DNA of 64,000 nt. Origin: Toxonevra muliebris (Eukaryota; Arthropoda; Insecta; Diptera; Pallopteridae). How positions within the stretch are numbered: the stretch's first letter is position 1; every line of letters starts with the position of its first letter. The DNA is taken from positions 55,111,776 to 55,175,775 of the forward strand of contig OY829326.1 in the NCBI GenBank assembly GCA_963691655.1, read 5' to 3'. Both the position numbers and the translations under genes were made by a program. Under the pieces are notes generated by a model. It was not told the DNA's origin. It saw nothing but the letters and a program-made list of their open reading frames with translations, and made no database searches. Shown in pieces: positions 46,774-56,971 of the stretch.

Positions 46774-48471
46774 AAACGCGATGAGCGTGCGCAATTCACC
46801 AAAGCGAATTCAAAGTCACTTCGTTTGGTTGTTTGCAGCCACTATGTACTCAGCTGATTTAATTACAACAAATACAGCAAATTGCCTGTGGAATAATAAA
46901 CTTTTGAACACTTCGATCAAGCACACTAACAGATCTCCGGGGAGGTGGTCTACCCAAAAAAATACTACAGCAGCAACTAAATACAACAACAGCCAACAAC
47001 AACTAACTATAGCTAGAAACAACACCAGAAGAGTAGAATACCGAAAACAAAAAGAAAACACGTTCGCTCGAACTCAAGCAAACAAACAATCGCAAAACTG
47101 ATCGCGTTTTACAACGAAATTTGCTGCTTGTTTGTTGTAAAATCATTCTTATGTCCGTCCGTTCAACTGCCGATTTGTTTTTCGATACCTGCGTTCCAAA
47201 ACGAACGCTACACGTTCTTCGTCGTCTTGCTCTCTAAGTTCTGGTTAAGCGCATTAACTGAAGCAGCAAATTGGGTGCAGCTAAGCTAATATTGTTGCTG
47301 TTGTTGCCAAATGTCGGCATTGGTTAAATTTTACTTTGAAGTTGAGACCGCTGCGGTCGGTCGGTCGGTCGTTCGTTCATTCGGTCGATGGATCAGTTGC
47401 TTTTGGTCGGTGCTTCTTTCAATAGTTTTACGCTATTGTTAGATCAAACAACGAAGCTTCTACGATTACTACCACAACTACCACCACCACTAATGTTGTC
47501 AACTGTATGTCTGAATGCAATTGTTGTTGTTGTTGTTGCAATTTGCCGTTGGTTGTTGTTGTTGCTGAGCTATGTCGCCAATTCATTGCTCTCGCTTCAC
47601 CATAGTAAACGTTTGGTGACATTAAATGTCATTCGTTCGTTGGTTCTTTCATTTGTTCGTTCGCTCGTTTATGTGATCTAATAAAATGAATTGGTTTTGG
47701 TTTTTTCTGTTTTGTTTTCGCTTTAATGGCGCTTGTGATTTGAGTTAATTGTTACAGCATTTTGATATCCAGCCAGTCAGTCAGGCAGCCAGTCAGCTAT
47801 TTAGTCTCTTAGCCATCCGCTGCATGATGTTGAGAAGTAGCAGTCAGTGGTGTGAGAAAAACACACGCGCACGCTCGCACGCTTCGCTTTACAAATGCTG
47901 TATCTACTGTATACTATACACTTCACCAATTGATAGTAGGTAAGTGATGTGCGAGCGTACGTACGTTTTGTGATTTCTTATTGATTGGCGGCTAATTGTT
48001 TGCTTATGTTGTTGCATTTTTAAGATGTTGCTGCAAAAGGCTTGTTCTATTTGTTTCCGGCTTACTGAGCTTATAAGCGAAATGGATTTTAGATAGATGA
48101 GATAATATATGGCGTTTATTATGAATCTTCAATGAGACTGAAGCTCTTGAAATTTCTAACGTTGATCAGTTAGGGTTAATTTGAATTAAAACGACATGAA
48201 AGGTCAGAACTGGAAACAGCGGAAGAGTGAATCCAACATCCGTACTAAATCATTATTTCGAATCTTACGTCTCTAACCGATTAATCTTTCGATTACAAGA
48301 TCATTTCTGTCATTAATATTGTCGGAAACAAGCGCGACTTGCTTCGTCGTAAAGACTGTTTTAGTCGAATTGTGGCACGCCAATTCGTTCATTATTTTGT
48401 TAAAATATGTTATTATTCCCTCGTTGATGTATCGAATTAGTAGTGACTTCCTGGTTTAGTACAAATTTACT
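43996..48471. other. Non-coding DNA; CG-richer island 45.7-48.0 kb
   Basis: 44.0-45.7 kb is ordinary AT-rich spacer. From 45.7 to 48.0 kb the composition changes: GAGCTGAGCTGAGCTGAG (45768), CATCGCGTCGCGTCGCATCC (46088), GACGCGACGAGACGCGAC (46164), (TAC)n (46731-46773), GTCGGTCGGTCGGTCG (47357) and many CAA/GTT runs. A strong donor-like TAGGTAAGT lies at 47937-47945. The island could be a promoter with a 5' untranslated exon, but no coding exon is seen. Confidence 0.35.
46687..46773. repeat. (TAC)n microsatellite with ATACATAC lead-in
   Basis: CATACATACATACATAG is followed by ATATGTACTACTACTAC, a repeat of ATAGATATGTAC, and then about 13 perfect TAC units. The poly-Tyr frame here is a translation of the repeat. 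Confidence 0.9.
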
Positions 48472-48475
48472 TTAA

Positions 48476-49100
48476 GGGGAATGTACACCAGAAGCTCGAA
48501 AAAGGCAATTTTGGAAAAAAATTTACGAAAGCTTATAGGAATTGTCAAATTGATTTTTTTTAATGAAAATATTCATTTTTTTTTATAAAAAAATATTCAA
48601 ATATGACCACTCTCATTTTATCTGTAACCGACAGAAACAAAAAATCTAAAAGATAATTAAAATTTACACTATAGTTTAGTCATTGTCGTAGGGGATTTTG
48701 AAAATATTTTTATTTGACCAAATGGCGGGCGTTTGAACTTAAAGTAGCGATTTGAAGGCAAAAATTTATTACTATTTTGCAGATAAAAAAACTTAGCCAC
48801 TAAAAATCCTACGACAAAGCCAAGATAATTATGTATGTATTAGCTGAAAAAAATTCCAAGCCAATCGGTTTAGTGGTTGTCGAGATATTTTGGTCACCGA
48901 TTTGAAAAGTATGGTTTCAAGAAGAAGGCGTTTTAAAGCCGAGCAATGACTTCTTCTCCGTGTTTGATCCGGGTGCTTGGTTTCGACAAGCAGCCGTTAT
49001 TTCCTGAAATTTTCACCAAACATTCTTAAGACCTTAAGCTTAAAAAAACAACAAAATTGAAATATCGATTTTTTTGACCGCTCTAGGTGTATATTCTCCC
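48476..49100. mobile_element. 625-bp TIR element flanked by TTAA
   Basis: The left end GGGGAATGTACACC and the right end (reverse complement) GGGAGAATATACACC are inverted copies, and TTAA lies outside each (48472-48475 and 49101-49104). TTAA favours a piggyBac-type MITE, while the same bases read as TA plus AAGGG.. would fit a Tc1/mariner type. The interior is AT-rich without coding frame. Confidence 0.65.
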
Positions 49101-49189
49101 TTAAATCCCGCTGGACATTCCCGCAGATCTGAGGAAAACACTTCGACCCACAACACATATTAATAAATTAGATCAGGTATTCCTGAAAC

Positions 49190-50235
49190 GAACTTTCAAT
49201 GGCTGTTTGGTCTAATGTTTTGACTTATTTTTGTCTGAGTTTCGGTCTCATTTTTGTCTGTATTTTGGCCTAAATTTTTACGGTTTTGGTCGAAGGTTCT
49301 TTAGCGAGGGTGAATCGAAAATTTTGCAACGGAAATCGCGTTGTTGTTGCACTCAAACGAAACTAATAAGAAATGAAGTAATGCAGTTTTTAGTTGGCTA
49401 CATACAATCAAGCAAAGAGTCGACTCTCGCGCTTTTATCTCATGCGCTTTAGTGAGAGAGCCGTCGGCTTTTTTTGCATATAACTGAACTTTCCTCTTAC
49501 GTGTTATATACGTGTACTACGATAAATATGGAAGATAATGCTTCAACTGGAGTAAAGTAGCCACTAGTGTTTCTTTATAGAAACTGAAAACACAGAATAA
49601 GAGATTTCAATAAATTTTTCTAATAATTTTCAAATAAACAAGAAAGTTCCACTTCTACCGTGAGTGACTGTACACACACAGTCGTTTGTTATTCGGAGTA
49701 TAAGTCTGAATTTGATATCCATTATAGACTGATTTTTGTTTTAAATATGGTTGAAGTTTTAGTCTGAATTTTGGCATGAACTCGGTTTGAGTTCTGGTTT
49801 TGAACTCTGAACTCGGTCTTAATTTTGGTTTGTGTTTTATTCTAAATTCTGGTTAGATTCTGTATCTAAATTTGGTTTGAATCGAAGTTTTGGTATGAAA
49901 TTTGATGTGAATTTGGAATAAATTTTAGTTTGAGTTTGGTCTGAACTTTAGTCTAAATGTTGGGCGAAACTTTGGTCTGAATTTGTTCCTAATTTTAGTC
50001 TAACTTTTTATCTTAATTTGGTCTCTTTCGGTTTGTTTTTTTTTTTTTGGTCTAGCTTGTTTTTTTATTTTTTTTGATTGAATTTAGTCTGAATTTTGGT
50101 TCGAGTTTCAGCTTGAGTTTGATTTGAATTCCAGTTTAATTTTCAAACGTTTTTGGCCGGAGTTGTGGTCTGAATTTAGTTTAAATTTTAATCTAATTTT
50201 TGATTAGCCTTAAAATTTGATATTTGATATAGTCT
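49190..50235 (+). repeat. Degenerate TTTTGGTCTGAA minisatellite, interrupted
   Basis: Array words (TTTTTGTCTGAGTTTCGGTCTC, TTTTGGTCTGAATTT-like) at 49200-49290 and 49700-50235 are the same family and orientation as the 30.1-kb locus. About 400 bp of unrelated sequence (49295-49690) interrupts them, so either an insertion split the array or two arrays lie close together. Confidence 0.75.
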
Positions 50236-50369
50236 GTAGTCTGGAACCGTATGTTCTAGACCTGTACAAAGCCATTCCTTCTGCTCTCCTTTTTTACTAT
50301 TCAATTATTTTAAATCCTATTTTTTGTTACTCAATGGGAGAGCATTTCTATCATTCTTTAGAACATATT

Positions 50370-51377
50370 CCAAAATAAATATTCATATATGGCGCGCCCA
50401 GAGGAAAAGTAAAGCATCAAATTTACTAGGGGAAAGAGTTGTTGCTGTTACTTGCCGAATACAGCGATATAGCCGAGTACGCACAAAGAGTTGTATCCCA
50501 GAAGGAAAATGAAATGTATAGGAATGAACTTTGGAATATATATGGACTTTGGAATATATATAAATGAAGAATATATGATTTTTAACACGGCGATGTCCTA
50601 CGAAAAGTAATGCTTACTACTTTGCATTACCTGGGAATGCAAATAAATGTTTTCATTACAATTTTATGCAATAACATAACATACATACAATAACATACAT
50701 TATTTTTTCGCTTCTAATAATATGAATCAAATCTTAGATTCAAATGTCATCAATGAAGGAATAGTAGAAAATTTAATTTAATAGGAAACTTTCACAAAAC
50801 GACTAAGTTACTATTCTCAAGTTTGAAAAAACAAAAAGGTAATCAGACGGGCGACAAAGTGTCGCCAAAAGTAAAAAATCGGGTTGAAAAAAGAAATTGC
50901 TCATAGCTGCTGTCTTTCATACATTTCTAGCTGCATCACTTGGTAAGATATGTTTTCTCTTTACTACTTTCGATTGTATAAAAACTGAAGCAAAGCTATG
51001 AGAAAAGAAATCTGTACATTCCATGTTCCCTTACAGTTCAATTCATCTTTTCTTTATGATTTTTTCATGACCGAATTCGTTTATGATAAAAGTCACGCAT
51101 TCCTCATATTCCTTCTGGGATCTTACGCACACATACAAAATCAAATAGGAAAAACAGAACGAAACGTTGTTTCAGATTTATGAAATTTTCTATTTCACTT
51201 TTCTTCTAGTAAATTTTATGCTTCACTTTTCCTCTGAGCGCGTCACATTATAAATTGTATATACATATATGTTTTAAATTTATGAAATTTTCTATTTCAC
51301 TTTTCTTCTAGTAAATTTTATGCTTCACTTTTCCTCTGAGCGCGTCACATTATATATTGTATATACATATATGTTTT
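50370..51377. mobile_element. Inverted-repeat element with duplicated right arm
   Basis: The left arm words GCGCGCCCAGAGGAAAAGTA, CATCAAATTTACTAG, TACGCACA and ATCCCAGAAGGAAAATGA recur in reverse complement on the right: CTTCACTTTTCCTCTGAGCG, CTAGTAAATTTTATG, TTACGCACAC and ATTCCTTCTGGGATC. The arms are about 150-200 bp with gaps. The centre (50600-51050) has no coding frame. The outer ends and target duplication could not be fixed. It may be a foldback-type element. Confidence 0.6.
51176..51377. repeat. 102-bp direct tandem duplication
   Basis: 51176-51277 and 51278-51377 are nearly identical (TATAAATTG against TATATATTG is the visible difference). The unit runs from ATTTATGAAATTTTC to ATACATATATGTTTT. 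It lies at the outer part of the right arm of the inverted-repeat element, and near-identity shows a recent event. Confidence 0.95.
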
Positions 51378-54289
51378 AGGCAAGGGAGAAACAAAACCTT
51401 ATCTCTACGCGCTAAATGAACTCAACAAGTTTAATATCTTTCACGCCTTGTGGGATGATGCAGAGACACAGATTATGAGAACCAATGAGACGAAGAAACT
51501 TCATAAATTCTATGGCCCAAATTTCTTGAGACACTCTTATTGAATAAAAACAGCTTCGCTGGCTAGTTCGTTTTGGGCGAATGGAAAATAACATTTCGAC
51601 TTGAAAGATGTTCTATTCACTATACGGAAATGAAATGCATGAAAAATAAAATCACATTGTTCGCTTGACTGCATTTGACGCTTGGAAAGGGAACTAAAAC
51701 AATTCGTTGGTTGCAGTGCCAGCCAAAGTACATAAATAAATGGTACTCTTCTGCAATCGATTATTAATGACTCAGTAACATACATATTAATAAATGTATT
51801 CATTTGCAACGTACCCATTCAAATCCTAATTTATTTTCTTTGGTCAAACAATCTTTTTTTTCCTGATTTGTATTAATATTTGAATGGAAGCTTATAAATA
51901 ATAATAACAAAAAGTATTGACTTCATATAACTTACCGAAAAGGGTAATAAGTTTTTCGTTGTTTTTTTTTTCTTTTTCTTTTTTGTGATATAGCAGCCCA
52001 TTATTAAATACATATGACTTTCATTTTGCATTGATTTGACATATTTGAATTTATGCGCTTTCATTCTTCTGATGGCAAACACCCAAACCAAAGAATAAAC
52101 AGGTCAAAGCTACAAAAGCTACCACATAAAATGGTTAGGTTTACCGAAACACAAACAAAAAACCAAAATAAACACAAACCGTTAGAGTTCATCATATTCA
52201 TTTGAATGGAATATGCAAACAAGTTGGAAAAAAAATAAAATAAAATATATGCACACATAAATTCATAACATAAATGTAACAATATTTTGATAAATATGTG
52301 AAATGCATACTGACAATACCCCAAAGAGTTACATAAATACATATGGCGGAGTATGGTATATATATATATGTATGCAAGCAACATGCATGCATAAATATGC
52401 AAACCGCCAGGTTAGCATCAGCAGCAGCTATAAACTTTCAAAGCTTAACCTTAACCACAGAAAGATGAGTGTATACAGTGCACAGTAAAAGAGTAGCAGC
52501 AGCTAGCAGCAGCAGCAGCCAGCCAGCAAAACTATGTCTTTGAAATCAAGCACATGAGCTACGACTCTATGAATCCCACAGAGTTACAAGTAATAAATTT
52601 TGCTTGTAAGTATAACAATTTGTATGTAAAAGCGTAAAAAAAAGGCACTGCGCACTGCTGCCAAGCCAGAGCAATAGAATTGTATGTAGAGCTGCGAGTG
52701 TCTGCAAATTCAAATCCCCAGGGAGTTGTTTGTTTTGTGAATTTAAGCTGCAGCAACATTTTTAAGCTACCAGCAGCAGAAGCAACAGCAGCAGCAATAG
52801 TTGCTCAAAAACAGTTTAAAGAATAGACAATTGTTTGGCGGGCAGCAGCAGCAGCGAATAACTAAAACGCGAATCAGTCTATCTGACTGTGCTTAAGCAT
52901 AGTTATAGACCAAAAAAAAAAAAACAAACAAAAATCTAAAAAAAAAAAAATATGTAGTACCTACTTAGATTAGTGAATAGAGCTCTGGCCGCCTAGCCTT
53001 AGCTTACATACATACATATATACTTCTGGTAGACGATGACGACGACTGTACTATGTGGTGGTGAGTACGTGCTACATTATAATAAAGTGAAAATAGATTT
53101 GTATCGAAAGGCGGCTTCTCTGAAGCGCGCGATTTGCAAATATTTTGTCATTGTGGCGAGATTTATGGAGTGGAAGTTTTCTTACTTTTTGTATAGACTT
53201 AACAATACACAGATGTACATATGTATGTTTGTGTGAAAGCAGCATGATATTCTTTCTTGGAAGCCAAAGCCAGCGCGCAGAAAATTCAATATGTATGGAA
53301 AAAACATTTGAAGTTTTGTGCGCATACCATCATAAACCGCTAGGAATGAGCCAACCAGCAAAATATTTTTTTTTGCATTTTTTTGTAGGCATTTGACACA
53401 ATTCTCACTCATTCATTCACCGTCGACGATTCATGACACCAATCTGTGTTTGTGCTGCAGCACAGCGTCCGCTGTCCAACTTGTGCGTCTTGTCACTTTG
53501 CGCAAGGGTAATCATTGCTATGCCAGCATATAATCGTATATACTCATAAGAATTTACACTATGAGAGTGTGAAGTTTAGCACGCATGACTTATGAATGCG
53601 CATCCTAAAGCTAGCTGCTCAAATTTGCAAAAAGCACCAGGATTAACAGGGCCGTTTTCCACCAATTAATGATGTAAATATTTTAATTTCTATGTTGTTG
53701 AAAGATTTGGATTTACCACAATGTTAACCTTTTTAACATAATAAGGTGATCCACTATGAGGCGGTGAATTTATCTTCTTTCTATTTGTTTTTGATAGGTC
53801 AAAAACTTTGTAAATCTTTTATTTATATCTTTTGTCTAAGTACTTAAAGTAAACAGAAATTTTACTGCACACAGATCGAATTCCTGAGTTCAGAAGATCG
53901 CTCACAAATCGGATTTTTTTAGCCTTTTGCTGCAAGGGCTCCGTCGCATTCGAAGTTGGCGTGAAACAAATAATTCTCCTCCGCAAATCTGATCAAGAGA
54001 TTTCCAAAAGAGTGGTTTTAATTTTTTAATCCCTTTCAAATGACCAAAATGTATGAGATCTGCAGCGCTAAGGAGGGTGGCTTTTAACTCCTATCTTCCC
54101 CGCCCCCCCCCCTCCCCCCCCCCCTCCCCCTCCTGTTGAATCCGCTAGTGCTTCACCTTATCCTATCCTCAGCAGTCGGTTAGTCAAGAAGTCCCAAAGC
54201 TCTTTCCTGCCTATGGTAGCCATCCGTACTGCAACCATGTTGCCTTTTTCATAGTTTCTCTTTTGTCTTTCTCTGTGTTCATTGGCTAA
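51378..54289. other. Non-coding DNA
   Basis: Mostly AT-rich. CAG-rich stretches at 52480-52545 and 52760-52860 give serine- or glutamine-like frames that are compositional. Small frames around 52061-52402 and 53145-53412 show no motifs. Nothing that can be called a gene. Confidence 0.45.
54097..54133. repeat. Poly-C tract
   Basis: CCCCGC9-11 TC10-11 TCCCCCTCC: long C runs separated by single T. The complementary strand has at least three long G runs, so it could form a G-quadruplex and the C strand an i-motif. A similar tract lies at 57021-57055. Confidence 0.9.
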
Positions 54290-54870
54290 ATTACAGAATT
54301 ATTATGAGCTTGAAACTAAATTCAAATCTAAGTCAAAAGTCAGATCAATAGCTAGACTAAAATATAGGCTGAAATTCATAACCAGGCCAAAGTTTTGAAA
54401 TTTGATCGTAATTAACACCAAAGTTCAACTAAAAATCCGATCCATAGTACCAAAAATCAGAAATAAACTTAAACCAAAGAAAACCAAGCTCAGACTAAAA
54501 TTTAATCCAAATTGTAGATCGATAAATCGGCACAACTCTTACAAAAAATTGGTCCAAATTCTGACCAAAAAATAAATTTAACCCAGACGAAAATGCAGAC
54601 CAAAATGCAGACCAAAATTTTGAACAAAAATCGGGCCATAATTCAAATAAAACTTAAATCCAAACATAGATACAGATTGAGATCAAACTTCAGACCAATT
54701 TCTGACCACAATCCCGAACAAAATTTGAATTTAAATTCAGACCGGTATTCAAACCATAAATCACACCAAAACTTAACCCAAAAAAACAAAAGTTGGACCA
54801 ATGCAGACCAAAATTTTAACATAAAATAAAAATTTAACTGGACTAGACCCAAAAACAAATCTCAAAACAG
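54290..54870 (-). repeat. Degenerate TTTTGGTCTGAA minisatellite, minus orientation
   Basis: Words such as AAATTCAGACC, CAGACCAAAATTTTGA, GACCAAAATGCAGACC and TCTGACCA recur at steps near 12 bp for 580 bp. The right flank ATCTACAAACTGACCCTGAA matches the flank of the 25.1-kb locus. Confidence 0.75.
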
Positions 54871-55674
54871 ACGAAAAAAAACATCATCAAAGCATGACAT
54901 CTACAAACTGACCCTGAACTTTCAAATTTATTGTGGTCAAAGTGTATATAATAAAGAGATGCACTAAATTTTAAACATTAGGAGCATCTACGTTTTTGGG
55001 AAAGCCTGCAGCCCTTAACACACTACTGAATCGGCTACTGAACATAGTCATATATACACAAGAACCAAGGTATATATATTTTCCATGGATTTTACGGTAA
55101 ATCCGAAACTGGCCTTAGGAAAAATTGCTTTGGAAAACTGGTTAGAAAGGTGTTATACTTTGCAGCACTAGTTTCATTGAAGGTGAGTTCTGAAAAAATT
55201 AAGCTAGTTCGGATATCAGACCCAGCCTCCGCTTCATCCCAGGACAGTAAAATGGAATTGCTACTAGCCTTAGATGAAACCGTCATCTTAAAATAGACTT
55301 ACCTTAAGTTTAAGTCGCCCTAAGTAGTCAATTTACTGCATCTGTAGCAATTATAGAGAAAACCATAATTAAACTCTTTTTTAGATAAGAATGAATTCAT
55401 TAGTAATTTTTTGATTCTACAAAATACCTCACGCTTCAGATGCTGCTGTATTTCCGTAAGATGTTGAACCAGCAGATGGAAAAGAGAAATGAGAACCATG
55501 AAAATAAATAGAACATTTTCCTCCTAGTCGCTCTTTTTTACGAAACCTAGAGAATAAAGAATTAAACCCTATGTCACAGCAGATAACCGCAGAAGTTTTA
55601 TCCCTTTGCGAGGGTGCCTAAACCAATAGACCTCATTCATAGTAAACGATACCATAAATCTCAAAAAATATTAA
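54871..55674. other. Non-coding DNA
   Basis: AT-rich spacer, with no repeat or gene recognised apart from the shared flank next to the preceding array. Confidence 0.45.
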
Positions 55675-55676
55675 TA

Positions 55677-56969
55677 AGGAGTGAGATCGAAAAAATCTTA
55701 ACATATATAAAATTCAATAATTTTTAAACGGTTGATCTTAGAGTTTTGATTTTTTTTTATTTCATTGATAATATTTTACAAATTACAGATATATATAACT
55801 TTTATAGTTCTAACCACTATTTATGAACTCGTGGACCTTTTTTGGTAAGCCTTCCATCAGAGATTTTGTTTCAGACACCTTTTTGGAACAGTTTGCCCAT
55901 CTCCTTTTAAAATCTTCGATATTTTGGGACACCTTTTTTGTGCTCTTTAAGTTAGTTTCTTTTCACAAGAACCCAATATCTCTCCACTGGTCTTAGCTCC
56001 GGACAATTTGGAGGATTGGCCTCTCTTGGTACAAAAACTATGTTATTATTTTTGTATCACTTCAGAGCTTTCTTGCCGTAGTGACATGATGCCAAATCGG
56101 CCCAAAAATATGTGGACACATTGTGCTCTCTTATGAAAGGAAGAAGTCTTTTTTCAAACATTCTTTGATGTATATTTCGGTATTTATAGAGCCCATTGTA
56201 ACGAATGACTTGTTTCTTTTGCCGCAACTGCATATAGCTTGCCATGCCAGGAATTTTTTTAGGAAATTTTGTCTGCTTTTAGATTCTAAATTGTTCTTCG
56301 ACATTTCCTCGAGCATCAGCAACATAAAAATTTTGACCCCGAAGCTGCGTAAAATCTGCCAGTACATACGTTTCGTCGTCCATTATACAACATGAATATT
56401 TTTTTATGAAATTCGATTTTAATTTCCGAGCCCAACTTTTGGCGTCTAAATTTTTTGCAGCATTCCTGTCTGGAACTTTTTGGACTTTGTATGTTTTCAA
56501 ACCTGCATTGGCTTTAACTTTTCGCACCAAATAGTCAGAGCACTGGGCTAACCGGGCAGCTATTTTACCAGATGTGTTTGGAGATCTCTTCAATATGCTT
56601 TCTATTTTCTTGGCTTTCCCAATATCTTGTGGTCCTTGTTTTCTTCCCGAGCCAGGTTTCCTATCGATGGTCAAATTCTCCTGAAACTGTTTAATAACAT
56701 TGGAAACAGTTTGACGGCAGACTTTCAATTCTTTCGCCAGTCTTTTGTAGGACCAATTGGGATTTTTTTCAAAATTTTTAATAATTTTAAGACGTACTTC
56801 TTTTTCATTACTCATTTCGATCAAACTCACAATAAATCAACATGTTTGTCATTAAAAATAACAACTGACATATTTTTCAAAGATAACTAGATCAAAAAAA
56901 TTTTTCATTTTACACCCAAAAAAAATTATTAGGTAAAACGTGTGTTAAGATTTTCTCAATCTCACTCCT
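55677..56969 (-). mobile_element. Tc1/mariner element, full length but broken (D37E type)
   Basis: The termini AGGAGTGAGATCGAAAAAAT (left) and AGGAGTGAGATTGAGAAAAT (right, reverse complemented) match over about 28 bp with two or three differences. TA at 55675-55676 and 56970-56971 is the target duplication. At 1293 bp with one transposase gene it has the normal architecture of the superfamily, so the element is structurally complete. The transposase on the minus strand is broken (separate entry). Between the catalytic Asp of FWADLASCHY and the Glu of RPVERYW there are 37 residues, counting one in-frame stop, which points to the D37E group. Confidence 0.9.
55810..56815 (-). pseudogene. D37E-type Tc1/mariner transposase, broken
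   Basis: ATG at 56813-56815 begins MSNEKEVRLKIIKNFEKNP. A paired-like helix-turn-helix follows (WSYKRLAKELKVCRQTVSNV), then the linker GSGRKQGPQ and a second HTH (NTSGKIAARLAQCSDYLVRK). Catalytic core: CIMDDETYVLADF (first Asp), then a frameshift to QNFLKKFLAWQAICSCGKRN, a further frameshift to FIREHNVSTYFWADLASCHY (second Asp), a TGA at 56057-56059, then NPPNCPELRPVERYW (Glu). A final frameshift near 55950 leads to the tail KKVHEFINSG and a TAG at 55810-55812. At least three frameshifts and one stop make it inactive. Its length of about 335 codons is normal for the family. Confidence 0.9.
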
Positions 56970-56971
56970 TA

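Noticed and set aside
46731..46857. Tyr-rich peptide
   Set aside because: Translation of the (TAC)n microsatellite.
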